A stretch of 57,347 nt of DNA. It comes from Geminisphaera colitermitum TAV2 (GTDB taxonomy: Bacteria; Verrucomicrobiota; Verrucomicrobiia; Opitutales; Opitutaceae). Below the pieces are notes generated by a model, which did no database searches, was not told where the DNA came from, and saw nothing but the letters and a program-made list of their open reading frames with translations. Location: contig NZ_ABEA03000160.1 in assembly GCF_000171235.2 (NCBI RefSeq), positions 1-57,347 of the forward strand, given 5' to 3'. Every line of letters begins with the position of its first letter. Position 1 is the stretch's first letter. Positions 44,108 through 52,558 of this stretch are shown here, piece after piece. Made by a program: the position numbers and the translations under genes.

Positions 44108-44234
44108 GAAGTAGCGAGTAGCGGGTAGTGAGTAGCGAGTAGAATACCTGCACCATCCAGCCTCCCCCCCCCCCCCCCCCCCACACACACACAGCTAACC
44201 TACTCGCTACTCACTACCCGCTACTCGCTACTTC
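44108..44234. terminator. perfect 35-bp inverted repeat with C19 loop after gltA
   Basis: Arms 44108-44142 and 44200-44234 are exact reverse complements. The arms are themselves built of short GTAGCGAGTAG-type repeats. The 57-base loop contains the C19 tract (44164-44182) and a CA-dinucleotide run. It starts 5 bp after the gltA stop. No clear T-run, but the stem is very stable. Confidence 0.85.
44164..44182. repeat. poly-C tract C19 in a hairpin loop
   Basis: 19 C preceded by CCT and followed by ACACACACACACA. Confidence 0.95.
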
Positions 44235-44267
44235 TTTTGGGTTCCCAAGGCCGCCGCCTCCTGCACG

Positions 44268-44915
44268 ATGGCGAACATGAGTTTCAGCGTTCTGCTTGCT
44301 CCGCTTCGTCCTGTTGCCCGCTTCGCTGCGAGTCTGGTTGATCGCGTGGTTTGCATTCTTGGTGCGGTGTCGTTTTCGCAAGGCCCCGAATTCATCCAGC
44401 AGTACACGCAACGACTCGGCGGCCATCTGGACGAAGCCCGTCGTCAGTTGGAGCAGTTTTCCAAAATGGCGCGGGAATTGGGAATGTCGCTCGACGGATT
44501 GATCGAGCATTCGGCCCGCGGGGCGGATCCGGTCAGCGCCAAATTTGGCGAAGTCGTGGTTTCCACGCGCGAGCGGGTGGAGTCGCTTGCCGCCGCCGAA
44601 CAGGCATTGCGCGATGCGTCGTTGTGGGATCGTCCGTTTGTATTCTTGCGACACCTTGACTGGCAGATCGCAGAGGGCACATGGCAGGCCTACAAACCGG
44701 CGGTGCCGACGACGCTCGAAGGGCTGACTTATGGCGGAGTGGGGCTCGTGATCGCGCTTGGCTTGTATTGGGGAATCAGCGGCCTGACGTGTTCGGGGGT
44801 GGCGCGCTGGCGTCGCAAGCGCGAGATGGCACGCGCGGAAGCCGAGGCCGCTTCGCTCGACGCGCCGCCGCCTTCGCGTGACGAAACCGATGGGACTGGC
44901 GGACCGGCAGTGTGA
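44268..44915 (+). CDS. DUF2937 membrane protein
   Basis: 215 residues, DUF2937 family, function unknown. An N-terminal hydrophobic stretch (VVCILGAVSFSQGPEFIQQY) precedes the family core YTQRLGGHLDEARRQLEQFS. A second hydrophobic helix GGVGLVIALGLYWGISGLTC follows near residue 170, then a basic cytoplasmic tail RRKREMARAEAEAA. Two-pass inner-membrane topology is likely. It stands alone between the gltA hairpin and a MITE. Confidence 0.8.
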   Translation: MANMSFSVLLAPLRPVARFAASLVDRVVCILGAVSFSQGPEFIQQYTQRLGGHLDEARRQLEQFSKMARELGMSLDGLIEHSARGADPVSAKFGEVVVSTRERVESLAAAEQALRDASLWDRPFVFLRHLDWQIAEGTWQAYKPAVPTTLEGLTYGGVGLVIALGLYWGISGLTCSGVARWRRKREMARAEAEAASLDAPPPSRDETDGTGGPAV

Positions 44916-44960
44916 GAGGTCCTCCTGCCTTGCCACCGGCGCCAAGAGTTCATGACAACC

Positions 44961-45141
44961 TCTAAGCATTTAAAGTTGAGATGTAGCCGTTGTCTTAACG
45001 GTAGGGAGGCCTCTCCGAGGCCTCCGAAACCACGCTTCGAGCACCTACGAGTTTCGCATTCTCACACTACGCACGGCGGAGGCCTCGGAGAGGCCTCCCT
45101 ACCAAGTATCAAATGGCTACAGTTTAAATGCAACTGCTCTA
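44961..45141. mobile_element. hairpin MITE, copy 1
   Basis: About 180 bp. The left end TCTAAGCATTTAAAGTTGAG and the right end AAATGCAACTGCTCTAG are imperfect terminal inverted repeats. Inner palindromic blocks carry GGTAGGGAGGCCTCTCCGAG. The centre is the reverse complement (about 80 percent) of that of copy 3. The terminal CTA supplies the stop codon of the antiporter gene. Confidence 0.8.
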
Positions 45142-47523
45142 GCCTGTCGCGGATGGCGGCTGCGGTGTCAGCCACTCGCGGAAGGCCTGGATTTTGTCGG
45201 ACGTGCCGAGCACAAGCAATTCGTCGCCGGGCATGAGCATCTCGTCGCCTCCCGGATTGAGAAGCCGGCGAATTTCACGATGGATGCCCACCACCTGGAC
45301 TTGGTGCGTTTGGATCAAGCCCAGTTCGCGCAGCGTGCGACCGGCCGCGGGACTGGCCGCGGGCAGAGGAATTTTTTCCGTGCCCAGATCCTCGAATCCC
45401 GACGCATGGGATGTGCCTGTCACCTGCGTCAGAAAATGGCGGCCCGCCTCAATTTGCGCCTGCGTCCCCATGAGCAACACTTTGTCCAGCGGATAGAGCG
45501 CGGTGGAGGGCGGAGGCATCGGGATGAGGGTGCCTTGGCGTTCGATGCTCACGACGGAGCAACCGTGGTCGTGCCGGAGATTGAGTTCCACCAGTGTCCG
45601 GCCCCGGCAGTCGGCAAGGTCGGGCAGCACGCATTCGCCGACCTGCATCTCCCATTCGCTGTGAGTGCGCAGCCAGGGCACAGCCGTGCCGGATGAACCG
45701 TCGCCGCCTTTCGCGTCGTCCACAAACGTCTGCAACTCCACCTCGGCCACACCATGCCACGCCATCAGACGGCGGCGCAGCAGAAACAACGCGAGCAGCG
45801 CCACCACCCCGATCACGACCAGCAGCCAGCGCGCCAGCGACCCCGTGCCAGGCAGCAGCGCTCCCAGCCAGACATAGAGCGCCGCGCTCACGCCGGTTTT
45901 GAGTCCGGCGGTCACCACGGGCATGAGCTTCGCCGCATGCGGCTGGCCTTGCAGGGAGATTCGTGCGCAGAGCACGGCCAGAGCCGATGCGTTGCGCCAC
46001 AAGGAGACGAGGGGACCGACGAGGATCAGGCTCAGGCACGTCCAGAAGATAATGTCCGGCGCATGCACGTAGTCCCACCCCGGCCCCATCCAATGCCGGG
46101 CCAGTTCGAGCAGCGGTTCGGAGAACATCAGCACGCCGGTGACAAAAAACACGCCCACGCCAATGCGAATCAGGCGCGGACGGCTTTGCTGCCATAACGC
46201 GCTCCGCTGACTCCGTGCATCGAACCGCTCCAGCCACCCCTGATAATAGCGCACCAGAGACGCGAGCCATCGCGGTTGCCAGGCCAGCAGGCGGTCGGAA
46301 ATCGCGTGCGAGCGCCGGGTGAGCAGCGGAGCGACCAGCGTGGTGAGCAACGAGACCCCGACCACCGTTGGATAAAACTTTGCCGGCATCACCTTCGCGC
46401 TCACCCCGAGTTGCGCGATGATGAAGGAAAACTCGCCGATCGGCGTCAGCGCCAGACCCGTCCGCAGCGCATCCTTGGGAGCCGTGCCGATCAGGATTAG
46501 TCCCAAGGTCGGCGCCAGCGTGCGCGCGGCCAGCACGGCGACGGTCAGCCCAAGGATGGCGACCCACGCGCCGCCCAGCAGGGCAGGGTTGATCTGCATT
46601 CCGATGGCCACGAAAAACACCGAGCTGAACACATCGCGCATGCCCTCAAAGGTGCGCTCCACCTGGTTCTTTTGCGGCGTTTCCGAGATGATCATGCCCA
46701 GCAAAAACGCTCCCAGCGCCAGCGAGTAACCTGCGCGTTGCGCGATGGTGGCGAGGGCAAAGAGGAGTCCCGCCGTGCCGAGCGTTTGCAGTTCGCCGCC
46801 GATCTTGATGCTCATTCGCCGCAACATCCACGGCACGAGGAGCAACCCAGCCACGCCCGCCAGCACGACGAACGCGCCGAAGTGCCCCAGCGTCGTGCCG
46901 ATCTCCGGCGCCGGCGGCGCGGCCACCATGGTTGCGGCGGCCCCTTCGGTGCCGGTGGCGGAACCAGCGGCCTCTCCGGTGGACGCGACGCCAAACTGCA
47001 CCAGCGAATTGAGGGTGGTGAGCATGATGACCGCCACCACGTCCTCCAGCACGCCGAAGCCGAGTGCGAGTTGTCCCGGCTGCTCGTGGGAAACTCCCTC
47101 CTCTTGCAGCACCTTGCTCATGATCATTGACGAACACACCATGAACGCTCCGCCGAGAAACATCGTTTGCGTGCCGTCGAGTCCGGCAGCCGAGCCCGCC
47201 GAGCGTGCGATGAAATACAAAATCCCCGCCGACGAAAACACCGCCACGATCATGCCCGCGCCCAGCCGCCGCATCTTGCGCAGGCTGAGTTTCAGCCCGA
47301 TGGAAAACATCAGAAACACGAGGCCCACTTGGGCGACCGTTTCGATCTGTTGTTCATTGGTGACGAGGGAAAACGATCCCATGAATGGCCCTACCAAAAT
47401 ACCGGCCAGCAGGTAGCCGACGATGACCGACAATCGTATGCGCTGGCAGATCCGCCCGACTACGAGCGCAACCAGAAGAATGACTGCCATGTCCTGAATG
47501 AAACTGGCCCCGGCGTCTTGCAT
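45139..47523 (-). CDS. Kef/YbaL-type cation:proton antiporter with TrkA_C domains
   Basis: 794 residues from ATG 47523. About twelve membrane helices form a CPA2 antiporter domain: GYLLAGILVGPFMGSFSLVT, LGAFLLGMIISETPQKNQVE, GLALTPIGEFSFIIAQLGV. After further helices (about 530-620) there are two TrkA_C-type ligand-binding modules, each ending with LLMGTQAQIEAGRHFL or LLVLGTSDKIQAFREWL. Probably exports K+ or exchanges Na+/K+ for H+, gated by a nucleotide such as c-di-AMP; TrkA_C/RCK_C domains are known c-di-AMP sensors and a DAC protein is encoded at 15.5 kb, so this link is plausible but inferred. The stop codon TAG lies in the MITE end. Confidence 0.9.
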   Translation of the reverse strand: MQDAGASFIQDMAVILLVALVVGRICQRIRLSVIVGYLLAGILVGPFMGSFSLVTNEQQIETVAQVGLVFLMFSIGLKLSLRKMRRLGAGMIVAVFSSAGILYFIARSAGSAAGLDGTQTMFLGGAFMVCSSMIMSKVLQEEGVSHEQPGQLALGFGVLEDVVAVIMLTTLNSLVQFGVASTGEAAGSATGTEGAAATMVAAPPAPEIGTTLGHFGAFVVLAGVAGLLLVPWMLRRMSIKIGGELQTLGTAGLLFALATIAQRAGYSLALGAFLLGMIISETPQKNQVERTFEGMRDVFSSVFFVAIGMQINPALLGGAWVAILGLTVAVLAARTLAPTLGLILIGTAPKDALRTGLALTPIGEFSFIIAQLGVSAKVMPAKFYPTVVGVSLLTTLVAPLLTRRSHAISDRLLAWQPRWLASLVRYYQGWLERFDARSQRSALWQQSRPRLIRIGVGVFFVTGVLMFSEPLLELARHWMGPGWDYVHAPDIIFWTCLSLILVGPLVSLWRNASALAVLCARISLQGQPHAAKLMPVVTAGLKTGVSAALYVWLGALLPGTGSLARWLLVVIGVVALLALFLLRRRLMAWHGVAEVELQTFVDDAKGGDGSSGTAVPWLRTHSEWEMQVGECVLPDLADCRGRTLVELNLRHDHGCSVVSIERQGTLIPMPPPSTALYPLDKVLLMGTQAQIEAGRHFLTQVTGTSHASGFEDLGTEKIPLPAASPAAGRTLRELGLIQTHQVQVVGIHREIRRLLNPGGDEMLMPGDELLVLGTSDKIQAFREWLTPQPPSATG

Positions 47524-47781
47524 AATGAGCTTGAGAATGCACGCATGACCCAGATGTCGGCGATTCGATTCATGCGGTTGCCCCAAAATGTCGGTGCTGA
47601 TTTTATCCCATTGATTGTGTGTTGAATGCAAAAACCCTTATGCTTTTGGAGGGGCATTGAGGCATCGGGCGATTACCCGACTATGCGATCGCGGGATAAT
47701 TAGATAGTATTATGAAAAGCAGCTCACAGAGGCATCATGGTTCATGAGGTGTCGAGGAGTTGTTAATTATTTTTTATAATC
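47524..47781. other. divergent intergenic region antiporter / transposase-like gene
   Basis: 258 bp, AT-rich near its right end, with TATAAT at 47774 only a few bases before the transposase-like start. A small inverted repeat CGGGCGATTACCCG lies near 47668. Nothing else recognised. Confidence 0.4.
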
Positions 47782-48774
47782 ATGCCGTCCTTATCAAACA
47801 TTGATCTTCCTGCTCCTCAAATCGACCCTGACGAACGCCAAGCGGAGTCTTGGTTTGACGACTCGGACTGGCGTTCGCAGGTGGCCGAGTTGCAGAAAAA
47901 GGAGTCGCGTGAGCATTTACCTGCAATGCCGGTGAGACCGGAAGTGGTGTCGTTGGTGCTGGAACTGGCAAAAAACAAGGGGTGCTCGTGCTTTACGGAC
48001 ATCCGGGAAGCGGTGCACAAGCGTCTGGGCATGCGACTTTCGGGGACCACGGTGGTCAATATCCTGGTGAGGCACGGAGCCCGCCGTGGACGTGAAATCG
48101 AGCGCATGAGAATGGTGGAACGGCGACTGCTGGCGGGGGAGCCGGTTGGGGCAAATCTGAAGGCGCGGGCGTTGCGATTCAACCCGGCGCTGCTGGAGCG
48201 TGGAAACGAGGGGACGGAACCGGGGGAGGTGCTCACGCAAACGATGTTCCCGGTGGAGCCGGTGGCGGGACGGGAAAAATGGCATGTGCATGCCGTCGTG
48301 GACACGTTTGGCACGCTGGCGTTTGGATGGATATCCGAGGAGGCAAGCACGGACTCGGCGGTGGAGTGTTTGCATGGGCAGGTGCTCCCTTGGTATGCCC
48401 GGCAGGGTGTGCGCATCCGCTACATCGAGACCAGCAGGCAGCGGATTTATTACAGCGGAGAGATGGAGCATGTGTATGGCGCGTATTTGCGGCTGCACAG
48501 CATCGGGCAGCGTGTGATTCCGAAGACAAAGCCGTCGATGAACGGATTTATGGCCCGGTTCAAACAGGTGTTTACCAGCGACTGGCTGCTGCCCTTGAGA
48601 ATGAATGGCGGGGTGGTGTCGGCAGGGAAAAAGAAGCCGCAGGGCCAGAACAGGCGGGATGAACTGAACGAGCATCTGACGCAATGGCTGCACCGCTACA
48701 ACAATGAGATGCCGCTGCACGGTTACCGCAATGACGGCAAGACTCCGATGGAGTTCTGGCGCGGCGGATTGTAG
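47782..48774 (+). CDS. IS481-like transposase-derived protein lacking all catalytic acidic residues
   Basis: 330 residues. The N-terminal HTH (VVSLVLELAKNKGCSCFTDI) and integrase-core fold align over their length with IS481/ISL-type transposases (HVHAVVDTFGTLAFGWIS, LPWYARQGVRIRYIETSR, NGFMARFKQVFTSDWLLPL, LHRYNNEMPLHGYRNDGKTP). At the DDE positions the aspartate of QDTF is T154, the aspartate of TDNG is S218 and the glutamate of NGFVERF is A258. The frame is otherwise intact and contains no internal stop. This looks like a domesticated DNA-binding protein rather than a dying IS. No terminal inverted repeats of its own were seen. Its stop codon lies in MITE copy 2. Confidence 0.75.
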   Translation: MPSLSNIDLPAPQIDPDERQAESWFDDSDWRSQVAELQKKESREHLPAMPVRPEVVSLVLELAKNKGCSCFTDIREAVHKRLGMRLSGTTVVNILVRHGARRGREIERMRMVERRLLAGEPVGANLKARALRFNPALLERGNEGTEPGEVLTQTMFPVEPVAGREKWHVHAVVDTFGTLAFGWISEEASTDSAVECLHGQVLPWYARQGVRIRYIETSRQRIYYSGEMEHVYGAYLRLHSIGQRVIPKTKPSMNGFMARFKQVFTSDWLLPLRMNGGVVSAGKKKPQGQNRRDELNEHLTQWLHRYNNEMPLHGYRNDGKTPMEFWRGGL

Positions 48775-48875
48775 CCATTTGATACCTGGTAGGGAGGCCT
48801 TTGTGCCCTCGGCAGAGGGCACAAAGGCCTCCCTACCGTTAAGACGACGGCTACATCTCAACTGTAAATGCTCTA
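48771..48875. mobile_element. hairpin MITE, copy 2 (short form)
   Basis: Begins GTAGCCATTTGATACCTGG, lacking the outermost left repeat, and ends ACTGTAAATGCTCTA. The centre is a perfect 23-bp stem with a GGCA loop (GGTAGGGAGGCCTTTGTGCC at its start). Provides the TAG stop of the transposase-like gene. Confidence 0.8.
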
Positions 48876-48885
48876 ACCAAAATGC

Positions 48886-50550
48886 TCAACTCACGTAGCG
48901 CTGCACGAGAGGGATGCGCCGTCCGGTGCCGAAGGCCAGCGGCGTGATCTTGAGGCCGGGGGCGGCTTGCTTGCGTTTGTATTCGTTAAGATCGACTTTG
49001 CGGACGACGTCGTTGACCACCGCCGGATCGAAGCCTTGCTCCGCGAGTTCGGCGCGCGACAGGCCGCGCTCCACGTATCCGTGCAGGATGGCGTCGAGGA
49101 TGTCGTAGGGCGGCAGGCTGTCTTGATCGACCTGGCCGGGGCGAAGCTCGGCACTGGGCGGCTTTTCGATGGTGCTGCGCGGGATGATCTCGCGGTCGCG
49201 GTTGATCCAGCGACTGAGGGCATAGACCTGCGTCTTGAACACGTCACTAATCACGGCAAGCCCGCCGCACATGTCGCCGTAGAGGGTGCAGTAGCCGACG
49301 GCGAGTTCGCTCTTGTTGCCGGTCGTGAGCAGGAGGGCGCCGAGTTTGTTCGAGAGTGCCATCATGATGACGCCGCGGATGCGGGCCTGAATGTTCTCCT
49401 CGGCGACGTCGCGCGGGAATCCGGAGAACTGGGCCGCGAGCGCGGTTTCGGTGGCGGCCACGGGGGCGGCAATGTCGATGCTGTCGTAATGGAGATTGAG
49501 GTTGCGGGCGAGGGCTGCGGCGTCGTCACGCGAGTGTTGCGAGGAAATGGCCGAGGGAAGCGCGATGCCGGTGACGTTGTCCGGTCCGAAGGCTTCGGCG
49601 GCAATCGCGGCGACGAGGGCGGAGTCGATGCCGCCGGAGAGGGCGATGAGTGCGCGTTTGAAGCCGCTCTTGGTCGCGTAGTCGCGCAGGCCGAGGACGA
49701 GGGCGTCGAAGAGTTCGGCCTCGGCTTCGGGCGCGGCTTCGGCGGCAGCGGGGGGGGGGGGGGGGGGGAGGGATTCGTCGTGTAATGGACAATCCACTAC
49801 ACGCAGTTCCTCGCGGAAGGAGGCGAGGCGGGCGAGGAGGCGTCCACCGGCGTCCACGGTGAGGCTGCGTCCGTCGAAGATGAGTTCGTCGTTGCCGCCG
49901 ATGGCGTTGCAATAGACCACGGGGGCGCGCAGGGCGCGGGCGGTATCGGCGACGAGTTGCAGGCGGAGGGTTTCCTTTTCCTGCTGCCAGGGGCTGGCGG
50001 AGAGGTTGACCATGAGATCAACGCCGGAGGCGGCCAGGAGAGCAACGGGGTTGATGTGATGGAGGGGACGGGGCGTGCGAAGCGCGGGGTGGGTCCAGAT
50101 GTCTTCGCAGAGAGTGATGCCGATGCGCAGGCCGGCGTGTTCGACGATGAGCGGGGAGGGGGCGGGCTCAAAGTAGCGGTCTTCGTCAAAGACGTCGTAG
50201 GTGGGGAGCAGGCACTTGTGCGCGATGCGGAGGACGTGTCCGCGGTGGCAAAAGGCGGCGGCGTTGAAGAAGGGGCGTCCGGCAGGCGCAGGGTTGGGGG
50301 TGACGGTGCCGATGAGCGCGGGCGTGTCGCCGATGGCGGAGGCGATGAGATCGAGCGAGGCCTGGGTGTCGGGCACGAAGCGGCTCTTGAAGAGAAGATC
50401 GCGCGGGGGATAGCCACAGGTGACGAGTTCGGGGAACACGACGAGTTGCGCACCGCGGGCAACGAGTTCCGCGTAGGCGTCGAGAATCTTGCGGCGGTTG
50501 CCGGCGAGATCACCAACGGTTGTATTGATCTGGGCAATACCGATGCGCAT
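48886..50550 (-). CDS. nadE: glutamine-dependent NAD+ synthetase
   Basis: 554 residues. The N-terminal nitrilase-type glutaminase domain has [17 protein letters not shown], the lysine in [17 protein letters not shown] and the catalytic cysteine in [13 protein letters not shown]. The C-terminal ATP pyrophosphatase domain has [20 protein letters not shown] and [20 protein letters not shown]. It converts deamido-NAD plus glutamine and ATP to NAD+, an essential reaction. A run of 19 C in coding sense (49750-49768) encodes six prolines in the linker between the domains ([20 protein letters not shown]). The frame is intact. Full length for the bacterial glutamine-dependent type. Confidence 0.94.
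   Translation of the reverse strand: MRIGIAQINTTVGDLAGNRRKILDAYAELVARGAQLVVFPELVTCGYPPRDLLFKSRFVPDTQASLDLIASAIGDTPALIGTVTPNPAPAGRPFFNAAAFCHRGHVLRIAHKCLLPTYDVFDEDRYFEPAPSPLIVEHAGLRIGITLCEDIWTHPALRTPRPLHHINPVALLAASGVDLMVNLSASPWQQEKETLRLQLVADTARALRAPVVYCNAIGGNDELIFDGRSLTVDAGGRLLARLASFREELRVVDCPLHDESLPPPPPPAAAEAAPEAEAELFDALVLGLRDYATKSGFKRALIALSGGIDSALVAAIAAEAFGPDNVTGIALPSAISSQHSRDDAAALARNLNLHYDSIDIAAPVAATETALAAQFSGFPRDVAEENIQARIRGVIMMALSNKLGALLLTTGNKSELAVGYCTLYGDMCGGLAVISDVFKTQVYALSRWINRDREIIPRSTIEKPPSAELRPGQVDQDSLPPYDILDAILHGYVERGLSRAELAEQGFDPAVVNDVVRKVDLNEYKRKQAAPGLKITPLAFGTGRRIPLVQRYVS
49750..49772. repeat. poly-G tract G19-A-G3 in nadE
   Basis: 19 G, A, 3 G in plus-strand sense; the proline linker of nadE. 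Confidence 0.95.
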
Positions 50551-50598
50551 GGGGGAAAAATTAAGAATTAAGAATTGGGAGGAAGTGGAGGAGGCAGC

Positions 50599-50612
50599 GG
50601 GGGGGGGGGGGG
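50599..50612. repeat. poly-G tract G14 upstream of nadE
   Basis: 14 G followed by ACGG, 49 bp upstream of the nadE start. On the C-rich strand it is preceded by GT rather than CCT. Confidence 0.95.
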
Positions 50613-50650
50613 ACGGATGCGTGAGGGTGGCGGCAATTTTTAATTTTTAA

Positions 50651-50874
50651 GGGAACTTCTAAAAATTACACAGAGGACACAGAGGAGGCACAGAGTTTGG
50701 GGAGGCCTGTCCGGTGGAAGGACATTTTCCTCGCGAATGAATGTCTCTGTAATTCATTTATTATAAATAAAATAATATTTTTTACGGAAAAAGGAGCAAA
50801 GTCGTTTTGTCCTCCCTAAACTCTGTGCCTTCTCTGTGATCTCTGTGTGATTTCTGATTTTTAGAACCACCCTT
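50651..50874. repeat. inverted-repeat element with CACAGAG motifs
   Basis: Left arm GGGAACTTCTAAAAATTACA followed by CAGAGGACACAGAGGAGGCA and AGAG. The right arm, read from the other strand, has GGTTCTAAAAATCAG, then CACACAGAGATCACAGAG and AAGGCACAGAG. Arms of about 60-75 bp flank an AT-rich centre (50750-50790). Fills the nadE/purE gap and reaches the purE stop codon. The left end matches the repeats at 53394 and 56314. Confidence 0.75.
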
Positions 50875-51373
50875 AATTAATTTCCGGCAGTTTGGAGGCG
50901 AGCACCTTGGCGGACTGGGTGGCGCGGTAGGCGTCGAGCGCATCGCTGATTTTGGCGTCGGTCCCGGCGAGAATGGCAGCGGCGAAAAGGGCGGCATTGA
51001 TGGCTCCGGCCTTGCCGATGGCAAAGGTGGCGACGGGGACGCCGCCGGGCATTTGTACGATGGAGAGCAGGGAATCGTGTCCGCCGAGGGAGTCCGTCTT
51101 GATGGGGACGCCGAGGACGGGCAGGGGGGTGAGCCCTGCGGTGACGCCAGCGAGGTGGGCGGCTCCGCCAGCGCCGGCAATGATGGCACGCAGGCCGCGT
51201 GTCCGCGCGCTTCGGGCGTAATCAAGGATCTTGTCGGGCGTGCGGTGGGCGCTGATGACGTCCTGTTCGTAGGGGATGCCGAGGGCTTTCAGGGTGAGGG
51301 CAGAGTGTTGCATGGTGTCCCAGTCGGACGTGCTGCCCATGATGATTCCAACGAGTGGTTTGGTTGATGACAT
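50873..51373 (-). CDS. purE: N5-carboxyaminoimidazole ribonucleotide mutase
   Basis: 166-residue class I PurE, moving the carboxylate from N5-CAIR to CAIR in purine synthesis. [18 protein letters not shown] is the phosphate-binding start, [18 protein letters not shown] carries the catalytic histidine, and [20 protein letters not shown] and [19 protein letters not shown] complete the active site. Full length. No purK is visible in the window. Confidence 0.94.
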   Translation of the reverse strand: MSSTKPLVGIIMGSTSDWDTMQHSALTLKALGIPYEQDVISAHRTPDKILDYARSARTRGLRAIIAGAGGAAHLAGVTAGLTPLPVLGVPIKTDSLGGHDSLLSIVQMPGGVPVATFAIGKAGAINAALFAAAILAGTDAKISDALDAYRATQSAKVLASKLPEIN

Positions 51374-51555
51374 AGTGCGGGGATGCGTTTGGCGGAGTGC
51401 CGGGCGCTCGGCAAATCCGAATTGCGCCTAATCTCCCTCTTCCGCTCGGAATCGGAATATCGAAACAGGTTTGATTGGCGGGAGGGAACGGGCATCGTGT
51501 GGCGTTGACCAATCACAATTTTACCCGGTCTTTTTCGTTTAACTTCCTCATGCTT

Positions 51556-51978
51556 ATGAAAACACGTTTGTTTTTTTCCGTCGTATCCGCAACCGCCGCC
51601 GCTGCCGCCGTCGCTTTGCTGGCAGGGTGCAGCACCGTTGATGTGGGGGGCAGTCGTGGGGGGGGGGGCGAGATGCAGGCTGTTTACCAATACGGGGAGT
51701 TCAGCATGCTGCTCAACAGCACCGCGCCCGCCGCGGCCCGCGCCGCCGAGGCGGCGATCAAGGATCTGGATCTCTACGAGGTGAGCAAGACGCTCAACAC
51801 CTATGACGCCACACTGGCCGCGCGCACGCGCAAGGACGAGAAGGTGTCGATCAAGATCGCCGAGGTGAACAGCAGGCAGACCATGCTGCGCATCCGCGTA
51901 GGGACGACGGGCGACCTGGCGGTGTCGCGGCAGATTTACGACTCAATCGAGCGAAACCTCGCCGCTCAGACACGGTGA
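51556..51978 (+). CDS. DUF3568 lipoprotein
   Basis: 140-residue predicted lipoprotein. Signal peptide MKTRLFFSVVSATAAAAAVA, lipobox ALLAGCS. Then DVGGSRGGGGEMQAVYQYGE, where the glycines come from an 11-G tract (51658-51668) in frame. The DUF3568-type body follows: AARAAEAAIKDLDLYEVSKT and VSIKIAEVNSRQTMLRIRVG. The start may also be the ATG at 51550, two codons earlier. Function unknown. It is 29 bp from the DUF456 gene on the same strand. Confidence 0.82.
   Translation: MKTRLFFSVVSATAAAAAVALLAGCSTVDVGGSRGGGGEMQAVYQYGEFSMLLNSTAPAAARAAEAAIKDLDLYEVSKTLNTYDATLAARTRKDEKVSIKIAEVNSRQTMLRIRVGTTGDLAVSRQIYDSIERNLAAQTR
51658..51668. repeat. poly-G tract G11 in the DUF3568 gene
   Basis: 11 G followed by CGAG, about 15 codons after the lipobox cysteine. 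Confidence 0.95.
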
Positions 51979-52007
51979 CACGCTGAACAGTGTGACGCCG
52001 TGATCCG

Positions 52008-52514
52008 ATGATGGCCGACATCTGGGCAGCTTCTTACCCGTTCCTCATCTGGACGCTCACCGGCGTGTGCATTCTGATCGGGCTGGCGGGGGTGGTTCTG
52101 CCGGTCCTGCCAGGGACGACAATGATCCTGATCGGGATGGCCGTTCACCAGTGGCTGCTGCCAGAGATGGGGCCGGGGTGGGGGAGCATTGGAGTGATCG
52201 CGGTGGTGTGGCTGGTCTCGGTGGTGGGCGAGTTTCTGAGCGCGTTGATCGGCACGCGTTTGTTTGGCGGTTCCAACTGGGGCGCGGCGGGGGCGACGGG
52301 CGGGGCGCTGGTGGGCGTGTTTTTTTCCCTGCCGATCATGCTGCTTGGCACGGTGCTGGGTGCGATGGTGGCGGAGCATTGCGTGGCGAAGAAGGATACC
52401 CGCACCACATTGCTGGCGGGCGTGGGGGCGGCGACGGGGTTTGTCATCGCCACGATCATCAAGGGTGTTTGCGCCGCCGGAATGATCGCGGTCTTCGTGT
52501 TCGGACTATGTTAG
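52008..52514 (+). CDS. DUF456 membrane protein
   Basis: 168-residue DUF456 family protein with about four hydrophobic segments: FLIWTLTGVCILIGLAGVVL, VIAVVWLVSVVGEFLSALIG, GALVGVFFSLPIMLLGTVLG and FVIATIIKGVCAAGMIAVFV. The conserved VLPVLPGTTMILIGMAVHQW is diagnostic. Inner membrane, function unknown. Start at the first of two consecutive ATG codons; either is possible. Same strand as the DUF3568 gene, probably co-transcribed. Confidence 0.87.
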   Translation: MMADIWAASYPFLIWTLTGVCILIGLAGVVLPVLPGTTMILIGMAVHQWLLPEMGPGWGSIGVIAVVWLVSVVGEFLSALIGTRLFGGSNWGAAGATGGALVGVFFSLPIMLLGTVLGAMVAEHCVAKKDTRTTLLAGVGAATGFVIATIIKGVCAAGMIAVFVFGLC

Positions 52515-52558
52515 GCCGTGACGGAATCTATTCACACCTAGTGAGGAAATTCTCAACA

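Noticed and set aside
47782-48774. Active insertion sequence
   Set aside because: No terminal inverted repeats of its own seen and all three catalytic acids are replaced.
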